Assembly: GCA_033026295.1 (NCBI GenBank)
Contig: CM065170.1
Span: forward strand, 6,953,540-7,017,539
Direction: 5' to 3'
From: Channa striata
Taxonomy: Eukaryota; Chordata; Actinopteri; Anabantiformes; Channidae
Length of the DNA: 64,000 bases
Shown here in pieces: positions 38,014 through 53,000 of the stretch. The position numbers and the translations under genes are program-made. Every line of letters starts with the position of its first letter. The first letter of the stretch is position 1. Under the pieces are notes generated by a model. That model was not told the DNA's origin. It did no database searches and was given only the letters and a program-made list of their open reading frames with translations.

Positions 38014-38130
38014 AGATGATGTCATAGTTTGCATTTAAAGTTTAAGTAACTTCTGTGACCTCACAGATGATGTCACAGTTTGCAAAGTTTTGAGTAACTT
38101 ACCTGAGCAAGCAGATGATGTCACCAGTTT
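38014..38130. repeat. imperfect ~50-bp tandem repeat with TGATGTCA cores
   Basis: Units start at 38014 and 38065, with a partial one at 38113. Each begins agatgatgtca, followed by tagtttgcat/cagtttgcaa/ccagttt. The first two also share a gtaactt-type segment. A further gtgatgtcaca lies at about 37969. Confidence 0.8.
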
Positions 38131-39874
38131 AGATAGGAAGTTATTATTAGACCCAGCCCATGTCCTCACATCCTCCGGCTTTGCTTGTTTTTCATCCTTC
38201 CCACTGCTGATTACTGAAGATACAAATTCACTCCTTCCCCCACTCCACCCTCCTCTAAGATGGTATCTTTCAGCTCCTGATTGACTGAACACGCCTGATT
38301 GAGGTAATCAGCGACGTGTATATTGGAAAACAAGCAGGGCAGGGGTACTTGAGGACAATAGTTGAGAACTACTGAGCTAGGGTGACAGGCCTTACTTAGA
38401 TAAAGTGCCCTGGCTCTCCTCCACACCTTCAGAGGTGAACGGGTTGAGTTGAACTCTGCAGATCTCCCCGTTCCTGGGATGAGATGTACGGGGTCAGTGC
38501 AGGAACTGCGTCTTTGAAAAGCTGTGCTGAGCTTGCAGATTAAAAATACCAAAAAGAGGTTGTGGACGTCAAAAAGACCCAGGCTCAGTTTAGTTATCAC
38601 GTAAAGGTTAAGTGATGAAATATATTTATACCAACAGGAAACAAACATGCTATATTAATGATGCTGACACTCAGAGGATATACTGTGAATATTTCTACCC
38701 TAGATTGAAGACACACTGAGCTCACCACAATGTTGGAAGAATATGAGAATAAAGAGTTGGAAAAAGTGAGAAAGAAAATTTGACTATTCCAGGACTAAAA
38801 ACACCCTGCAGAAATAAATGTAAGACATGTATGCTATTAGTGCAGAAGATATATTTCTGTTTGTGCTGTGTCTCTCCTTATCTGTCCCTGTCATAGACAT
38901 CACAACAGAATACAGGTGGTTAAATAAATCTTCCCAATCTTTTTTGGCTTTTGGCCTTATAATTTGGCGCATATTGTTTTGCATTCGTGTACAGTAGGCA
39001 CCTGTGATGGGTTTAGTTCCTCCATCTGCATATGCTAACATTTTTTAACATTGATTAAGGGTTTCACTTAGGGAACTAGGAGTGATATAAAAAAGCCTGA
39101 AAGCATCACGTGTTACTGTATTTTGGCACTCCACACACACACACACTGTCGATATGAAAAAGGTTGTCAAAATGTTCAGAGCCCCTGAGCGTAGATACGT
39201 AAAAGTCTGAAACGTTGGTCTTATTCTCCGTTGTGTGTCATTTCTCCTTGTTTCATTACCCTTTTTTGTTGCACTTTCTTTCCACTCCTTTATCTCTTGA
39301 GATCTCCTCTTCCCCGTCTCTCTCACGTGCTGTCTCTCTCCACTCTCCCTTTCATCCTCTCCTGCAATCTACTCAGCACATAAGTGTCTGTCTCACACTC
39401 TTGTTTCTCATCTGCTGGCAGTATATCCAGAGATTCTGCTCTTTATGATTCATGACAGTTACTGTCCTCCAAGACAAAACATAGAATAAACGCGGGGGGA
39501 AACAGTCCTGACGTACCTAAAAATGTCTCTGGCATGTAAAATAGGAAAGGAGAATTGTTTTTTCACAACATGAATCCCAACTTCAGCCTGACCCAGTCAC
39601 ACATCTCTCAAATTCACTTAGACGTCAGTTTCTAACGCAGCACCAGAAGCTATGAACTGTTTACTAGGTGCAGAGAGTTTTTGTGTGTATTTCACCTCCT
39701 GTGGACACATTTTCTTTCACTACCAATTTGTCTGGTTCCCACAACTTCAAATGGCTTTTTGAGACTTTAAGGTTCAGGGTTAGAATGAGGTTTCGGTTTG
39801 GGGTGGGCATTCAGTTGTGATGGTTAGGGGAAGGGGCATTATGTCAATGAGTCCTCACAAGTATAGAAAGACAC

Positions 39875-39924
39875 TGTGTGTGTGTGTGTGTGTGTGTGTG
39901 TGAGAGTGTGTGTGTGTGTGTGTG
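39875..39924. repeat. interrupted (TG)n microsatellite
   Basis: Two TG runs separated by agag. Confidence 0.94.
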
Positions 39925-41049
39925 AGAGAAGGAAGGGGTGCAGGTTATTTTACAGCCCCACAGCAGGACTGACAGGCTTGTGATCGGCTACTGTGATTAA
40001 CCCATCCAATCTCAATCATTCACTGGCCTGAAGACTCCATTTCCTTCTTTGTCATTTTGGTGAAGAATTTCAGTCCTGCATGCGTGCCAGTGTGCATCCG
40101 TGGGATTTACATTCACTGATATCAAGGTTACCTTGTATGATATTTATCGTTTAAATGCAAACATAAAAACAGGTCATGGGGTAGAGATTTTGCTGCCCAC
40201 ATATATAGTATTGATTAATAATTTATCTTGTCAATGCTTGAAATACACAGGAAGATAAATAATATTGTTTTGGGGGTGAGGATTTAGAGCATTTAGCATA
40301 ACTGAGGAGCCCACAGGCTCACTGACACTCAGAGGCAGAGATGGAGGGTGGGAGCACGGTGTGAATGTAGCCAGTAGGAGGCACTGTGATCTGCTGCGGT
40401 GGAGGAGGAAATCTCAGTTTACTGTTCTGCCGCCTCGCAGGGTCACGCGCTGTACATATGTTACACGGAAACCAGCTAAAACATGGACATGTTCGAAATA
40501 TTTCACTATATTTGATTGTTTTCACAGTATATACAGTGACACTACTGCTGTACTTTATTACTCAGTTTTTTCTGTTGTTTCTGTCTTGTTGAGGTAAATT
40601 TCTAATAATTTCCATTACACTAATAAGGCATAATCTCTCCCTTTCTGGAATTTCAACACCAACCTTATGACTTATCCAGCAAACATTAACTGCCTCCGAT
40701 GTGCGGATGATGTGCTGAGTTTTTAATTTGAAACAGGATGTGCTGACTTTGACTGACAGTAACATTAGTCCAATCAGGAAAACAGTAGAAAAGATATGAA
40801 CAGTTTAGTGAGCAGCAACATTGTTTCCTGAGAGAAACGGTCTCAGAAAGGCAGAGTTGGAGCTGGGCTCAAGGCCAGCATAAATGTTTCCTAATAGGGC
40901 CCAGTTATCATTTTAACAAACATTCCTCTGAGTTTCTCTTATTTAAAAATTATTGATATCATTTCTATTTATTACATCAAAGACAGTTCCGATTATCAAC
41001 AATGTTTCAACAATGTCTATTCATCCACGCTGCATCTGTCCTCCTTCAG

Positions 41050-41322
41050 GAATGCTTCCAGTTCATCCTGCCGGCACTGCCGCACGCGATCGACCTCCTG
41101 CGGGACGCAGTGGTCAAGGTAAAGGAGGCTGCGGATGAGCTGGAGGATTTGCCATCGCCACCACCGCCCCTCTCACCGCCGCCCAACAGTTCGCCACGCC
41201 GCCAGACAGAGGACAAAGGCGTGCAGTGTGAGGAGGAGGACGAAGAGAAAAAGGACAGTGGCGTGGCGTCCACTGAGGACAGTTCTTCTTCCCACATCAC
41301 CGCTGCATCGATCGCCGCCAAG
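41050..41322 (+). CDS. gphn: gephyrin exon 7 (end of G domain and first part of the linker)
   Basis: The 273-nt exon (91 codons, phase 0/0) has acceptor ccttcag and donor gtaccg. It starts ECFQFILPALPHAIDLL, closing the G domain, then enters the linker with KVKEAADELEDLPSPPPP and LSPPPNSSPRRQ, an acidic stretch (EEEDEEKKD), and the end HITAASIAAK. It corresponds to human residues 153-243. Conserved regulatory sites are visible. Serines in SP contexts match human S188, S194 and S200 (Pin1-linked phosphosites). TEDKGVQCE is the dynein light chain (LC8) binding motif, and its cysteine matches the palmitoylated C212. Differences from human are concentrated in the linker (VH to AA, TT to NS, HK to RR), as expected for a disordered segment. 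Confidence 0.98.
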
Positions 41323-43092
<1,770 letters not shown>

Positions 43093-46000
43093 TAGCTATA
43101 CAAAATTTTCATTTTTAAATTATGAGCTGATGTTCTCAACTTGTTTCCCTAATTGTTCCTTGACTTTTCTACTGTATAACAAAATAATGCCAACTCAAGG
43201 TCGATGAAGCTCAACAGAGTTTTCATCTGGAGGAGGAAGAACTTTGAGGTTGTCTTGAGTTCTATAATTGCTTTGAATTAAACACCTTTGCATGTTAGCA
43301 GATCTGCCTCATTGACCTTTGATAACCTTTAGTTGGGATTATTTTGTCAAACTCTTATGACCAATGTCAATAATGAACTTTATTGATTAAAAATCCGTTG
43401 GCGCTTGCACCCATTACAATTATGAATTAGCTTGTATTATAATCTTATAATTCTAGCCAGAGATTCATAAACTTAGCAAGTTTTTGCCAAAGGTCTTAAC
43501 TGTACAGGTTCTTACAGGGATAAATGTTCTATCAAGACACACACGTGACTATTTGTAACCTTCATTTCAGTTTGTTATCAAAAATGTAGTTGCTAAAGTG
43601 CCCTTATACTGGACCCTAACATTTACAGGTTACACTCAGTCCTGGTTTTCTTTCAGTGTCTCAACCTGGCAAAGTGTATGTTTTGTGTTTGTTTCCGTGT
43701 GTTTCATGTGTTAAACCCCTGCTGTTTGTGTGTGAGTGTGCATTTGTGTTTTTATGGAGACAGCAGGTTGTGGGTCTTTTGCTCGGATGTGACCACACTT
43801 ATTGCGATATTTAAATATGTGTCATTAGTTGAATCTGTCTGCCCCTCCTTCAGCGGGACACTTTCACATAATGTCCACTTGTATCCCTCTTTTTGTCCTG
43901 TTTTTGCACACAGTTTAGCATTTTATTTAACAAAAGTTTTGAAGTCAGAAGTTATTTTTAAGGCTGACAGTGTCATTAGCATATAATGATGGACTATAAT
44001 TTGTTATGTCTGTATACTCATATTCAGGATAAAAGGTTTTGATGAAATGTCCAATTATCCGTCTGTGTTCTAACTGATCTGTCCTGCAGGTTTTAAAATG
44101 TAGAATGGAGTTTCTCCTCTGTCTCCCTTTCTCTCTCTTTTCCACCTCATCTGTCAGTGTCACATGTCAATGTGTTTTTGGGACAGCAGGCAGGTGCCAT
44201 GGGAGTTGACAAGGGGGTAACCACGGGAACAGTAGGATGGGATGTTAGTGGGTGAGGGAGGGAGGGTGGTTAGACGGGGGCCATGCGAAAGAGTAAACGG
44301 CCAGGTGAGAGCTCTCTCGGTGTCTCTCTGGGCTCAGTGGTGTTTGTGAAGAGGTGAGAGGTCACCACTGAACCCCAGCAACAAACTTTTAAAAGATATT
44401 TAAGTGTGTAGCTCAGAGAAACTGTGATCAGCAGGTGCCTGTCGTAAATTTGAAAGACTGGTTAATTGGTGGTTAAGTTTTCTTCTTTCCAGCAGCTGGT
44501 TTTGTTTTGTTTTGTTTTCCTTGCAAAAAGTTGATTAGCAGTAATTTGAACTGACAGCAGCCTAGCAATATTGTATGTTTTCCAGCTCCTAAAATATTGA
44601 AAAAGCCTAAATTCTCATCTTGGTTTCCTCCAAAATCAATTCAGGATTTGATTTGCCCCTATCCCCCCCCGGAAAAAAACACATCCTGAAATTATGTGGA
44701 TTTATGCCAAAAAATAAGCTGACAAACTACTTTTAATGCAGTTTAGACTTAAGCTCCTTGCACATCATCATGCACATTGATTTCCTATTGTGTGAGCCCC
44801 TGTTTTGCTATTGAGTGAGCAAATATGCCAAATATTGCAGCAGTGCTATTGGCTATAGTGTGCCACTTAAATCTGACATTTAAAGAAGGCAAATTCAGTT
44901 GCGTCAATGTAAATCAGTGATTTGGGATGTTTTTAAAACATGCATATATAAGATTCCCTGCTCCTAAACCATTCTTGATTATTGTCATGCTGTCCTCGAG
45001 AATTTCCAGTGTCATCTTTGGTGCTAAACAGAAGTACTTGGTGTCTCTCAGTCCTCTCTTACTATGCAGAACTGTACTAAACTACTGTGTCTTTTGTTTC
45101 TGCACCGTGATATCAGTGATTGTGGTTTGAGCGTCTCCGACTTGGTCGAGGTGTTTTTGGACTGTGGGGAGCTGTGATGCTGCTGGGTCATTCACGGCCT
45201 TGTCTTTCCATTTAAGGATTCCTTTGTCACTGACCCAGTTTGAGCGTCTTCTAGCCTGTCCAGATCACATGCTGAGCACATTAGTCAGCGTTTTTGTGCT
45301 ATGTGTGTCTTAACATGTGTCTGTGCATGGCAGCTAACTGACAGTTAATGGCTTTTCTCGATAGAGCTCTTAGCTTGTTTCGATTCTGACACTGGCTGTT
45401 TCCCAGCGACAAGCCGCCACATGTTCTTTGAAATTCCCACGTTGCAAGCCACTGCCGACACTATGCACATGTTGTCCACAGATCCAGAGTCACCGATGCA
45501 TTTCATGTGCCACTGTGGGGCTGTGTGAGTTTGTTAGCTGGGTCTTGTTGGCAGCACTGCATCCTGGCTTTGAGGGAAGAAGGTGTGGAGTAGGTCTTAA
45601 TCCTGTCAGTGCTGCAGCAGCAGCTGGGCTTCTCACACATGTAGGCCTGACACCACAACTCACAGAGGGATGTGCAAGCTGGGAAAGCTTATTCTGCCGG
45701 ATAGAAACATGCATAAATACACATACAGGCTGTGTTTCAGCAGGTACAGTTTAAGTAGGATTTGTCACATTATGGGACTGTGTGTGTGTGTTTTCACATA
45801 GGTGGCATGTGTGGTAACAAAAGTGAAGAAACAGTTAGTCCTGCAGTGTGTACGCAAATATATAACTCTATAACTATGAAAGGTGCAGCACGTGTGTATT
45901 TTGCACGCACATATGCGTAAATATTGTGATGGCATGTGTTTAAAGGAGGACTGTGACTGCATTTGAGCAACAGTAGAGTGCAAGCTGTAGCTTCCTGCTT

Positions 46001-46251
46001 CCTGTCTGCACAGGAAGTGGCTATGTGTTGTCTTATGTACATTGACAACAACTGCAATTATTGATCACAATTTCTCACCCAAGATTGTTAAGTTTTAACT
46101 GATTTCTGTGGTTGACATGTTGGGTGATATGATAACATTATTATTAAGAAACTAATACTTTTTTAATCAATAACTTTGTGAATTTTTTGTATAGTTGAGT
46201 AGAAATTTGTCATAAATGTGGACATGTGTTCTAACAGCTAACATCTTACTC

Positions 46252-46301
46252 ACAATAAAACATGTGCAGAGTAAAGACAATAAAACATGTGCAGAGTAAA
46301 G
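46252..46301. repeat. perfect 25-bp tandem duplication
   Basis: The unit begins acaataaaacatgtgcagag and is repeated exactly twice (46252-46276 and 46277-46301). Confidence 0.95.
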
Positions 46302-46480
46302 TGAGCCGCACTATACATCCTAACAGGAGTCTGACAAACCCCTGGTGTGTGTGTGTGCGTGTGTGTGCGCGTGCGCGCTTGTGTGCTTTTGCTTGCATGC
46401 GTGTGTGTCACACAGTACATTTGGATGCACAAAATCATCCTTTAGGGATGCAGTGTCTGTCATATGCGCCCCCTCCCCCA

Positions 46481-46509
46481 ACACACACACACACACACAC
46501 ACACACACA
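46481..46509. repeat. (AC)n microsatellite
   Basis: About 14 AC units, 100 bp after an opposed GT-rich run (46344-46376). Confidence 0.95.
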
Positions 46510-47337
46510 GCCTGCAGCATACAAATCCAAGCACATTCAAACAAATTACAAACTGGGCAGCTCTGCGACCATTCATATAACCTGATTTTCATTCTCTTTG
46601 TTATACTGTCTCTTACGTGTGCACACATAGACAGACAGACACACACATGCACGGAGGGTAGTTGTGCCCTTCCACTCTTGTGAACATTTAGTACACTTAT
46701 GTAATGGTAGGTTTGGATTAATGAAGCATATGGGAGATATGGCTTTGACTCAGAGGATGGTTGTGTGTGTGTGTGTTTTGTATTAGTGTTGATTAAAAGA
46801 TGTAGGTCAGGTAGTGTTAGAGGTAGTGTAGAGTTGGCGTTCCTGTCTGAAAGAGAGTTCAGGTTATGAGTAAAGTTTTATCCCTTATTTATTGATTTGT
46901 TTCAGTCCTGCTTTGTGACAGCAGGACTGAACTTTTATCCCCTGAACCAGTGTGTGAGTTAAACCCAACATACGGTACAGGTAGAGCTTGGATTATTACA
47001 AGGTTTTGACAAACATTATGAGGTTGTCCTTTTTATAAAAAGGCTCATCAACAAGCCTCGTGGGGGAGAAATCCCAAAAATAGACATAAAGGTATTCAAA
47101 GATATTAAATATGTCCGCAATGTCAGCAAATAAAGATCTACCTCATTTTAAGGTGAATTCAGGGGATTAAATGATGTTTTGTCCACTGCCTTTCCATCTA
47201 CTCTCTTTCTGCTCGAGTTTTCACCTTGCTGCTCTGCAAGTGCAAACATTATTTATGTTCTTTGCGTATATATTTATAATGTTCCAAACAGCCCATCAAC
47301 TTCACTAATATTGACAGTATTCAGCGTTCTCACTCAC

Positions 47338-47500
47338 TCATTCTGCCTTTGAGCAAACTTTTCCAAGTGCCGTCTGTGCACCTACAGGACCCTGCCTCAC
47401 TTTCAGCTGCCCCCCCCTTTTTGATTTATAGCATGATGTATGGCTGTGCAGCCAAGGCCAAGGCTTATGGAAATCAACTCCTGCTTCTCCACTGAAATGG
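47338..47500 (-). repeat. copy 1 of an unrecognised dispersed repeat
   Basis: Positions 47421-47483 align without gaps to 48305-48367 with 12 mismatches in 63 bases (about 81 percent). Similarity weakens but continues on both sides (tgcacctacagga against tgcacgtacagga). Strand is set to minus because splice-like tttcag lies upstream in that direction. The family is not recognised. Confidence 0.7.
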
Positions 47501-48237
47501 GGGAAATGAGTCATAGTGCAGTATTGTAATTTAGCCACTTCTGTGACCTTCACCATGAGACTATTACCTTCCTGATCACAATTCACCCAGGCCATAACAA
47601 AGCTGTGTCAGCATGCACACATGTCAACGGGCAGGCATAAACACCCATATGTGGACCAGACATGTAGAGTGTCCTATCAGCACATTGACTGTTCACAGAT
47701 AGATGCTGTAATATTGTAAATTACTTATCACAGTAACTGTATCAGTTACAAGATTACAGGATTTGGTCTGACTAACAATCTAAAACCAAAGATATTTAGG
47801 ACACATACAAAACAGAAATAGTCAGATAATTCTTGTGTTTTGTAACACAAAATAAGCAAATGCTTGATATTTTAATGTAACATTATTTTCAGTATATATT
47901 TAATCAACAGAATTAATTTAACTCAATCCAGCATTTGGCTCCTTTAGATTCACATGTTTTAGTTATAAGAACCAGGAAAATTTCATACTTGGTTACTAAA
48001 CACTCCTGATTACTTGCTCTCTGCAGGATCTTGACAGCAGTCGAAAAATAAGGATGGTATGTGAAACACCACACAATGAACACACAACCATCACTTTGCA
48101 CTTTGTAACAGAGGATCGTCGAAGCGATCAGAGGTTGAAGGTTTGATGACTGACTTAACAACAGTGTCAAGTCAGTCGCCGGTAATTGAACATTGATGTT
48201 GTCAGTGCTCTAGCTTCCTCGTGTGCTGGCACACCCT

Positions 48238-48395
48238 CATTCATGTGCTGGCTGTGCACGTACAGGACACTTCCTTCCTTACCTTCCACTGACATGATTT
48301 CCTTTTGATAAATAGCATGATATGCGGATGTGCAGCCTATGCCGAGGATTATGGAAATCCCCTCCTGTAGTGCAGCGTCTACTCCTGTAAGCCAC
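48238..48395 (-). repeat. copy 2 of an unrecognised dispersed repeat
   Basis: Counterpart of the copy at 47338-47500, in the same orientation. On the - strand it is bounded by cttacag and gaag-gtaagg, which look like acceptor and donor sites. The intervening 90-odd bases are open in two frames. Whether this is exon-derived or a repeat fragment is unresolved. Confidence 0.7.
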
Positions 48396-50037
48396 AACAG
48401 CAGTGGACTTCACATAGATTGTAGCCTTACATTTTTTACACTTCACGCACTGCAGATTTTGGTATGAATATAATGTAAATTTGGTGCAAAACCATTTCAC
48501 TAGGGTGGGTTTAAACATGCATGCAGATGTGGATTATAAACCAGCAACAAAGTCATGCATGGAATGCAGTGTCACTGCAGCTTCTCCATTCTGTTTTTAA
48601 TGATGTGTGTCATATATATTTTTTGAAATGTTTAGTTGGTAAAGGGTAGGATTTGTTACTGGCTGCAGACTTGGAACTGCTTTGACATGTTGCACAGTCC
48701 TCTGTTTACGTGGCACGGATGGAAGTCCTGTTCTTTAACTATAGTCAACCAACAACAGGATTTTCTCCATGCACGCTTCCTTAAAATTGCACAAAAGAGA
48801 TCATTAAAGCTCTCTGAAGTTGTTTTGGCGGCGATACTGGAAAATCTCCTTAATGAAACGCTTTGTTCCTGAATTGTTCAACCATTTGTGTATAAAACCA
48901 CAAGTAGGGGTGTTTGAGAGCACCGTTAAAAGGCGTCAGTGAAGATCGCGCGCATCCACTCCAGCTTGCATAGCATCTACTCACACTGCGCTGAGCGAGT
49001 GCGTGACTGGATGCTTTTGTTGGTCAGTTTAGTCGAGGACATCGAGGCTTGGTGCAGCCTGACTCTCCAGCGCTGTTTTACAGCTTGTGTCATCATTCCT
49101 TAAAGGTTTATTCTCCAGTGCAAAGGATGGATAAGACTTGTAATATATGCCTTTGTGTTCTAGTGAAATTACTCACGTTTGTTTTTTGCGGGCGCTGTTG
49201 ACCGCTCGTGTGTCTTTTGGTGTCCATAGCAAGACAGCAATACCACGTGATATGTGTTATTGTCCTCCTCCGGTGCAGTAAAGCTCATAAAAGTGACTCT
49301 TTGTCTACAGGCCTGCTGGAGGTGTGGAAGATTTATGATGGAATGAGCAAGAAAGAAAGGCGAAAGGAGAAGGAACAGAGAGTGGGAGGGAGTGAGAGAG
49401 ACAGACTGATTGAGAGCTACTGACTAAGAGAGGAAAAAGGACAGAAAGAGAGTGGGAGGTGGGGAAGGGGAGATGAATTTACAAATGAACACGCAGAAGG
49501 AACAGAGGACAGTTTGGCTCGGCCCGTTCTGCGCTGTCTGATTCTCTGATTGTTCCTCCATCTGTTTCCATCTGTCCATCCCTAAAGGCGAGTCCAGTCT
49601 CACCTGACATCAGCCCCTGTCTGGGCTTTTCTCCCCTCGGTGACTCAGTCATCTGAAATCAGAACGAAAATGACAGAAAGAGCGGCAGAGTGAGGAGGGA
49701 AGAAGTGAGGAAGAGGGAGTGTTGCGAGGGAGAAAGAGTCACATCTGTCACTTCCCTCAACAGACATACTCGCGTGCACACAGACCTCAGTCATGTGTGT
49801 ATGATTTAGTGCAGCGCACAGCACCGTATGTGCAGCTATATTCCCTCCTCCTCCTCCTCATCTTCCTCTTCTTCTTTCCCGTCCTCTTTATTGTCTTTTT
49901 GGCATTGCCTTTCTTCACTGCTCTTTCGCTCTCATGTGCGCCCCTCTCACTCCAGCCTCCCCTCACTATCTCTCTCCCTCTTACTCTCTCGCTCACCCTT
50001 CCTCACTCACCCTCTCCCAGTTAGCAAGTGTGTAAAA

Positions 50038-50065
<28 letters not shown>
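50038..50065. repeat. (GT)n microsatellite
   Basis: About 13 units following a long CT-rich tract (49840-50020). Confidence 0.94.
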
Positions 50066-50068
<3 letters not shown>

Positions 50069-53000
50069 TGTTCCTGTGTGCATGTGCCGGGGAGCTCATT
50101 CTGTTGCGACTCCAGGCAGAAGATGGTAAGTAATGTCTTTCCTCCTGCATATCTGAGAGATTGTTTACAGGTTTAAAGTGTAGAAGGGTGTGTGTGTGTA
50201 TTTGCAGAAGTCATTTGCCTGTCTCTTTTAATAATGTAAAAGTATAATTTTGCGTTAAAAGCTGAGTGATTGTGGGGGTGGATGCAACGTGCATCCAGTG
50301 TGCTTTGTAAATATAATGCGTGCTCTTGCATATGTATTTGTGCATGTGTGTATGCTTGTGATGAGGGTGATGATGCCTGAAGGAGGAACGCTGTCAGGCC
50401 AGGCATGACTTTAGAGGGTCGGATGGTGAGTAATGCAACAATGGGACTGTTGACTATGGTAGAGAGGGCTGCAGGATGAGGAAAACGAGGATGATTAAGG
50501 AGCTCCTGTTCCTGTTGTTGTGGCTGAAGTGTTTCTGCAGTGTTAGGAGGTGGTGGACACAGTTACATAAAAAGACAGTGAAAGGAGGAAGAGCACGAGC
50601 AAGCGAGACAGTGTAGCAGCCTCACAGGACTCTACGCTCCATCAGCGTTTAAGTGAAGCAATGAGCCGGTCACCTTCTCAGAGACGGAAGCCATTCTAAC
50701 TCCATTTCCCTACCACATTTAGCTGTCGAGTATTTAGCAGGAAAAAAAACCATGCAAACATGGAATGGAAAACCTTGATCTTGATGCCTGTGCTGCTGTT
50801 GCTTTTCCCTGGAGTTGTCATGTGTTTCCTCCCGTCACCAACATAGCGGCATAGCTGGAGAGCTGCTGTGAATGGAAATGAGGGCAGTATGGATGAGCAA
50901 GTGTATGAAGCAGCACTTTCAACGTGGCAGTTTTTAACGGCTGTTTTTTTTTGGGATAATATGTCAGTTATCAGACGCAGGCTGGTTATTACATTTGTTC
51001 ATTCCTGCTGCTGTACAGAGACTGAAACACTTTGTTATAGTCATCACCATGACAGCCACACTGAAAATCACAAAGTCCAAACGTGGACAGTATGTTCAGT
51101 TCTGAAAAGTTCTGAGTTTAATGAGAACCGTTGATTTGAAGCTAGAACCATCAAAAGCCAGTATTTGTAGGGCAAATGACTAATAGGAAAAACAAAAAGT
51201 GTAGAAATGACCATTTGCCATTGCTGGTGGGTTTTACACATTCATATTGTGTTCAGATTAATCAACCTAGAAATAACTAGGGTTTGGATCTTCACGACTA
51301 ACACTATGAGGAAATGAAGCGCATTTCTCCGCATGTAGAAATATTTCCTTTAAAAGAAGATCAACAAGCCAATTAAGCATTTTCAGACTTGGTTTTCTTA
51401 CACTTCGCCGTGTTAATTATATGTTAAAATTAGACGTCAGGAAATCCTGGTTTAAAAAAAACATTACACAAATTGACAGACATGGGGGACACTAAAATAT
51501 TCTTACTATCCTGACAGATTCTTCTTTTTGTACTTTTCAAATCTGCTTAGTCCAATCTTTACATGGCCGTGGGGCACATGCGTGACGATCCTGAGTGTGC
51601 TGGATATTGTCAGCTCTTTTAACACAGAACACAGCTTTCAATAAATGGATGGAAAAGGCAGTTTATGTGAGTTTCGCTGTGGGCAATGTCTCCACTTTGT
51701 TAAATGTTAGGTGCAGAGGGATGGCAGAGATGGCTGGGTCAAACAGGAAACTGAATGTATTATGATATATCTGATATATTGTTGCAGAGACCAGATGAAA
51801 GTAGCTCTGGACAGGAAAGGAAAGTGCTTTTGTCTTTGATTAATATACACACATCCAGCCCCCTCCATTGCTTTTTTTGGCTCATAGTACCTATAAAGCA
51901 TTTGGGAAAAATTGCTCAAGGCTTTAAGTCAGAATCACTAAAGCTGAGTCCAGTGTGCTTGTTCATGTGTGCACAGAGCGTCTGTACTAGGTGGAGTTAC
52001 AAAGATTAATGCTTTTCTGTTTAATAATAATATGTACATGCACTGTATTACTGACAATAGTGTTTACACATGTCTACTTCAGCGCACATGCGTTACAGAC
52101 ATGTGGCTGTGTGTGTGAAGTTTGCGTGCATTTGTGTGGGATATATTTGTCCTGAGCTGCTTACACCCACTGACTCTGAGAGTTTGCCTCTGGGGCTGAT
52201 GGAGAGAGAATGGAAAGACTACAAGAGACCTTTGAGTAGCGAGACAGACAAGAGTGGAGGGGGAGAAGACAGACAGGAAAGAGGAATAAATGAGACCGTC
52301 TGAGCGGCTGCACTGAGCATGCATCAGCCCATGTGGGCTGCTGATGAGAAGCAGGGGGAGACGGGTCGAGCCGCACAACACGGGCTTGTCAAATCGGCCG
52401 TGTTAGCTCTCACTCTCCGTCACGCTGGCAAATCAGCTCGATAGCTCGTTAATTTCTAATACACGCAGACACGGAGACGTGCGTGTGAGGGCAGCGATGA
52501 ATGACCGGGGCTGGACGGCGGGGGCACACGGCACATGCTCCCGGTCAGCCGGGGGGTTGTCCGCTCTGGATTCTTGCTCAGCTTTATTTGTTCAGCAGGG
52601 AGACGTTTCGTTTTCAGTAACTCGCTGTTTTGAATGTGTCAGCACAAAGCTCTAAATCAGATTAAAGCATTGACGGTAAAGAGAGCAACTCTTCAAAATC
52701 CTGCCTAGTCTGTGAAGCCTCACAAAAGAACCCGCTTTAGACACTGATAATATACAGTAGTTAGTTTGCATATGAAAGACGGGTTACAGTGTTAAAACAA
52801 CTAACTTAAGAGTTACATTTGTACTAAATCATTTTAATATTTGTGTCCAGTGGTGTTTTACAGTATTTAAATACAATTTATAGTATGTTTACTCATATGT
52901 TAAAATATTAACATCAGCTCCACCTCGACCCGTGGCACAAACACTAATACTTCCTGTATTACTTGCTGTTGTAATTACTAGTTTTTTTATTTAAATGTTG

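Larger units (their letters stand above)
34674..41049 (+). other. gphn intron 6
   Basis: Intron of 6,376 bp, donor gtagga, acceptor ttcag. It carries a retroposon 3' fragment near 34961-35085, (CA)n at 36153, (TG)n at 36451, an interrupted (TG)n at 39875-39924, and an imperfect tandem repeat around TGATGTCA at 38014-38130. The rest shows nothing recognisable. Confidence 0.9.

Noticed and set aside
49311..49424. Acceptor-like ctacag followed by an open stretch starting GLLEVWKIYDG
   Set aside because: Ends in a stop with no donor and dissolves into GA-rich sequence; no gephyrin similarity.
49607..49648. 42-nt phase-0 stretch between ccag and gtgact (SHLTSAPVWAFLPS)
   Set aside because: The acceptor lacks a pyrimidine tract and the peptide has no match; most likely chance.
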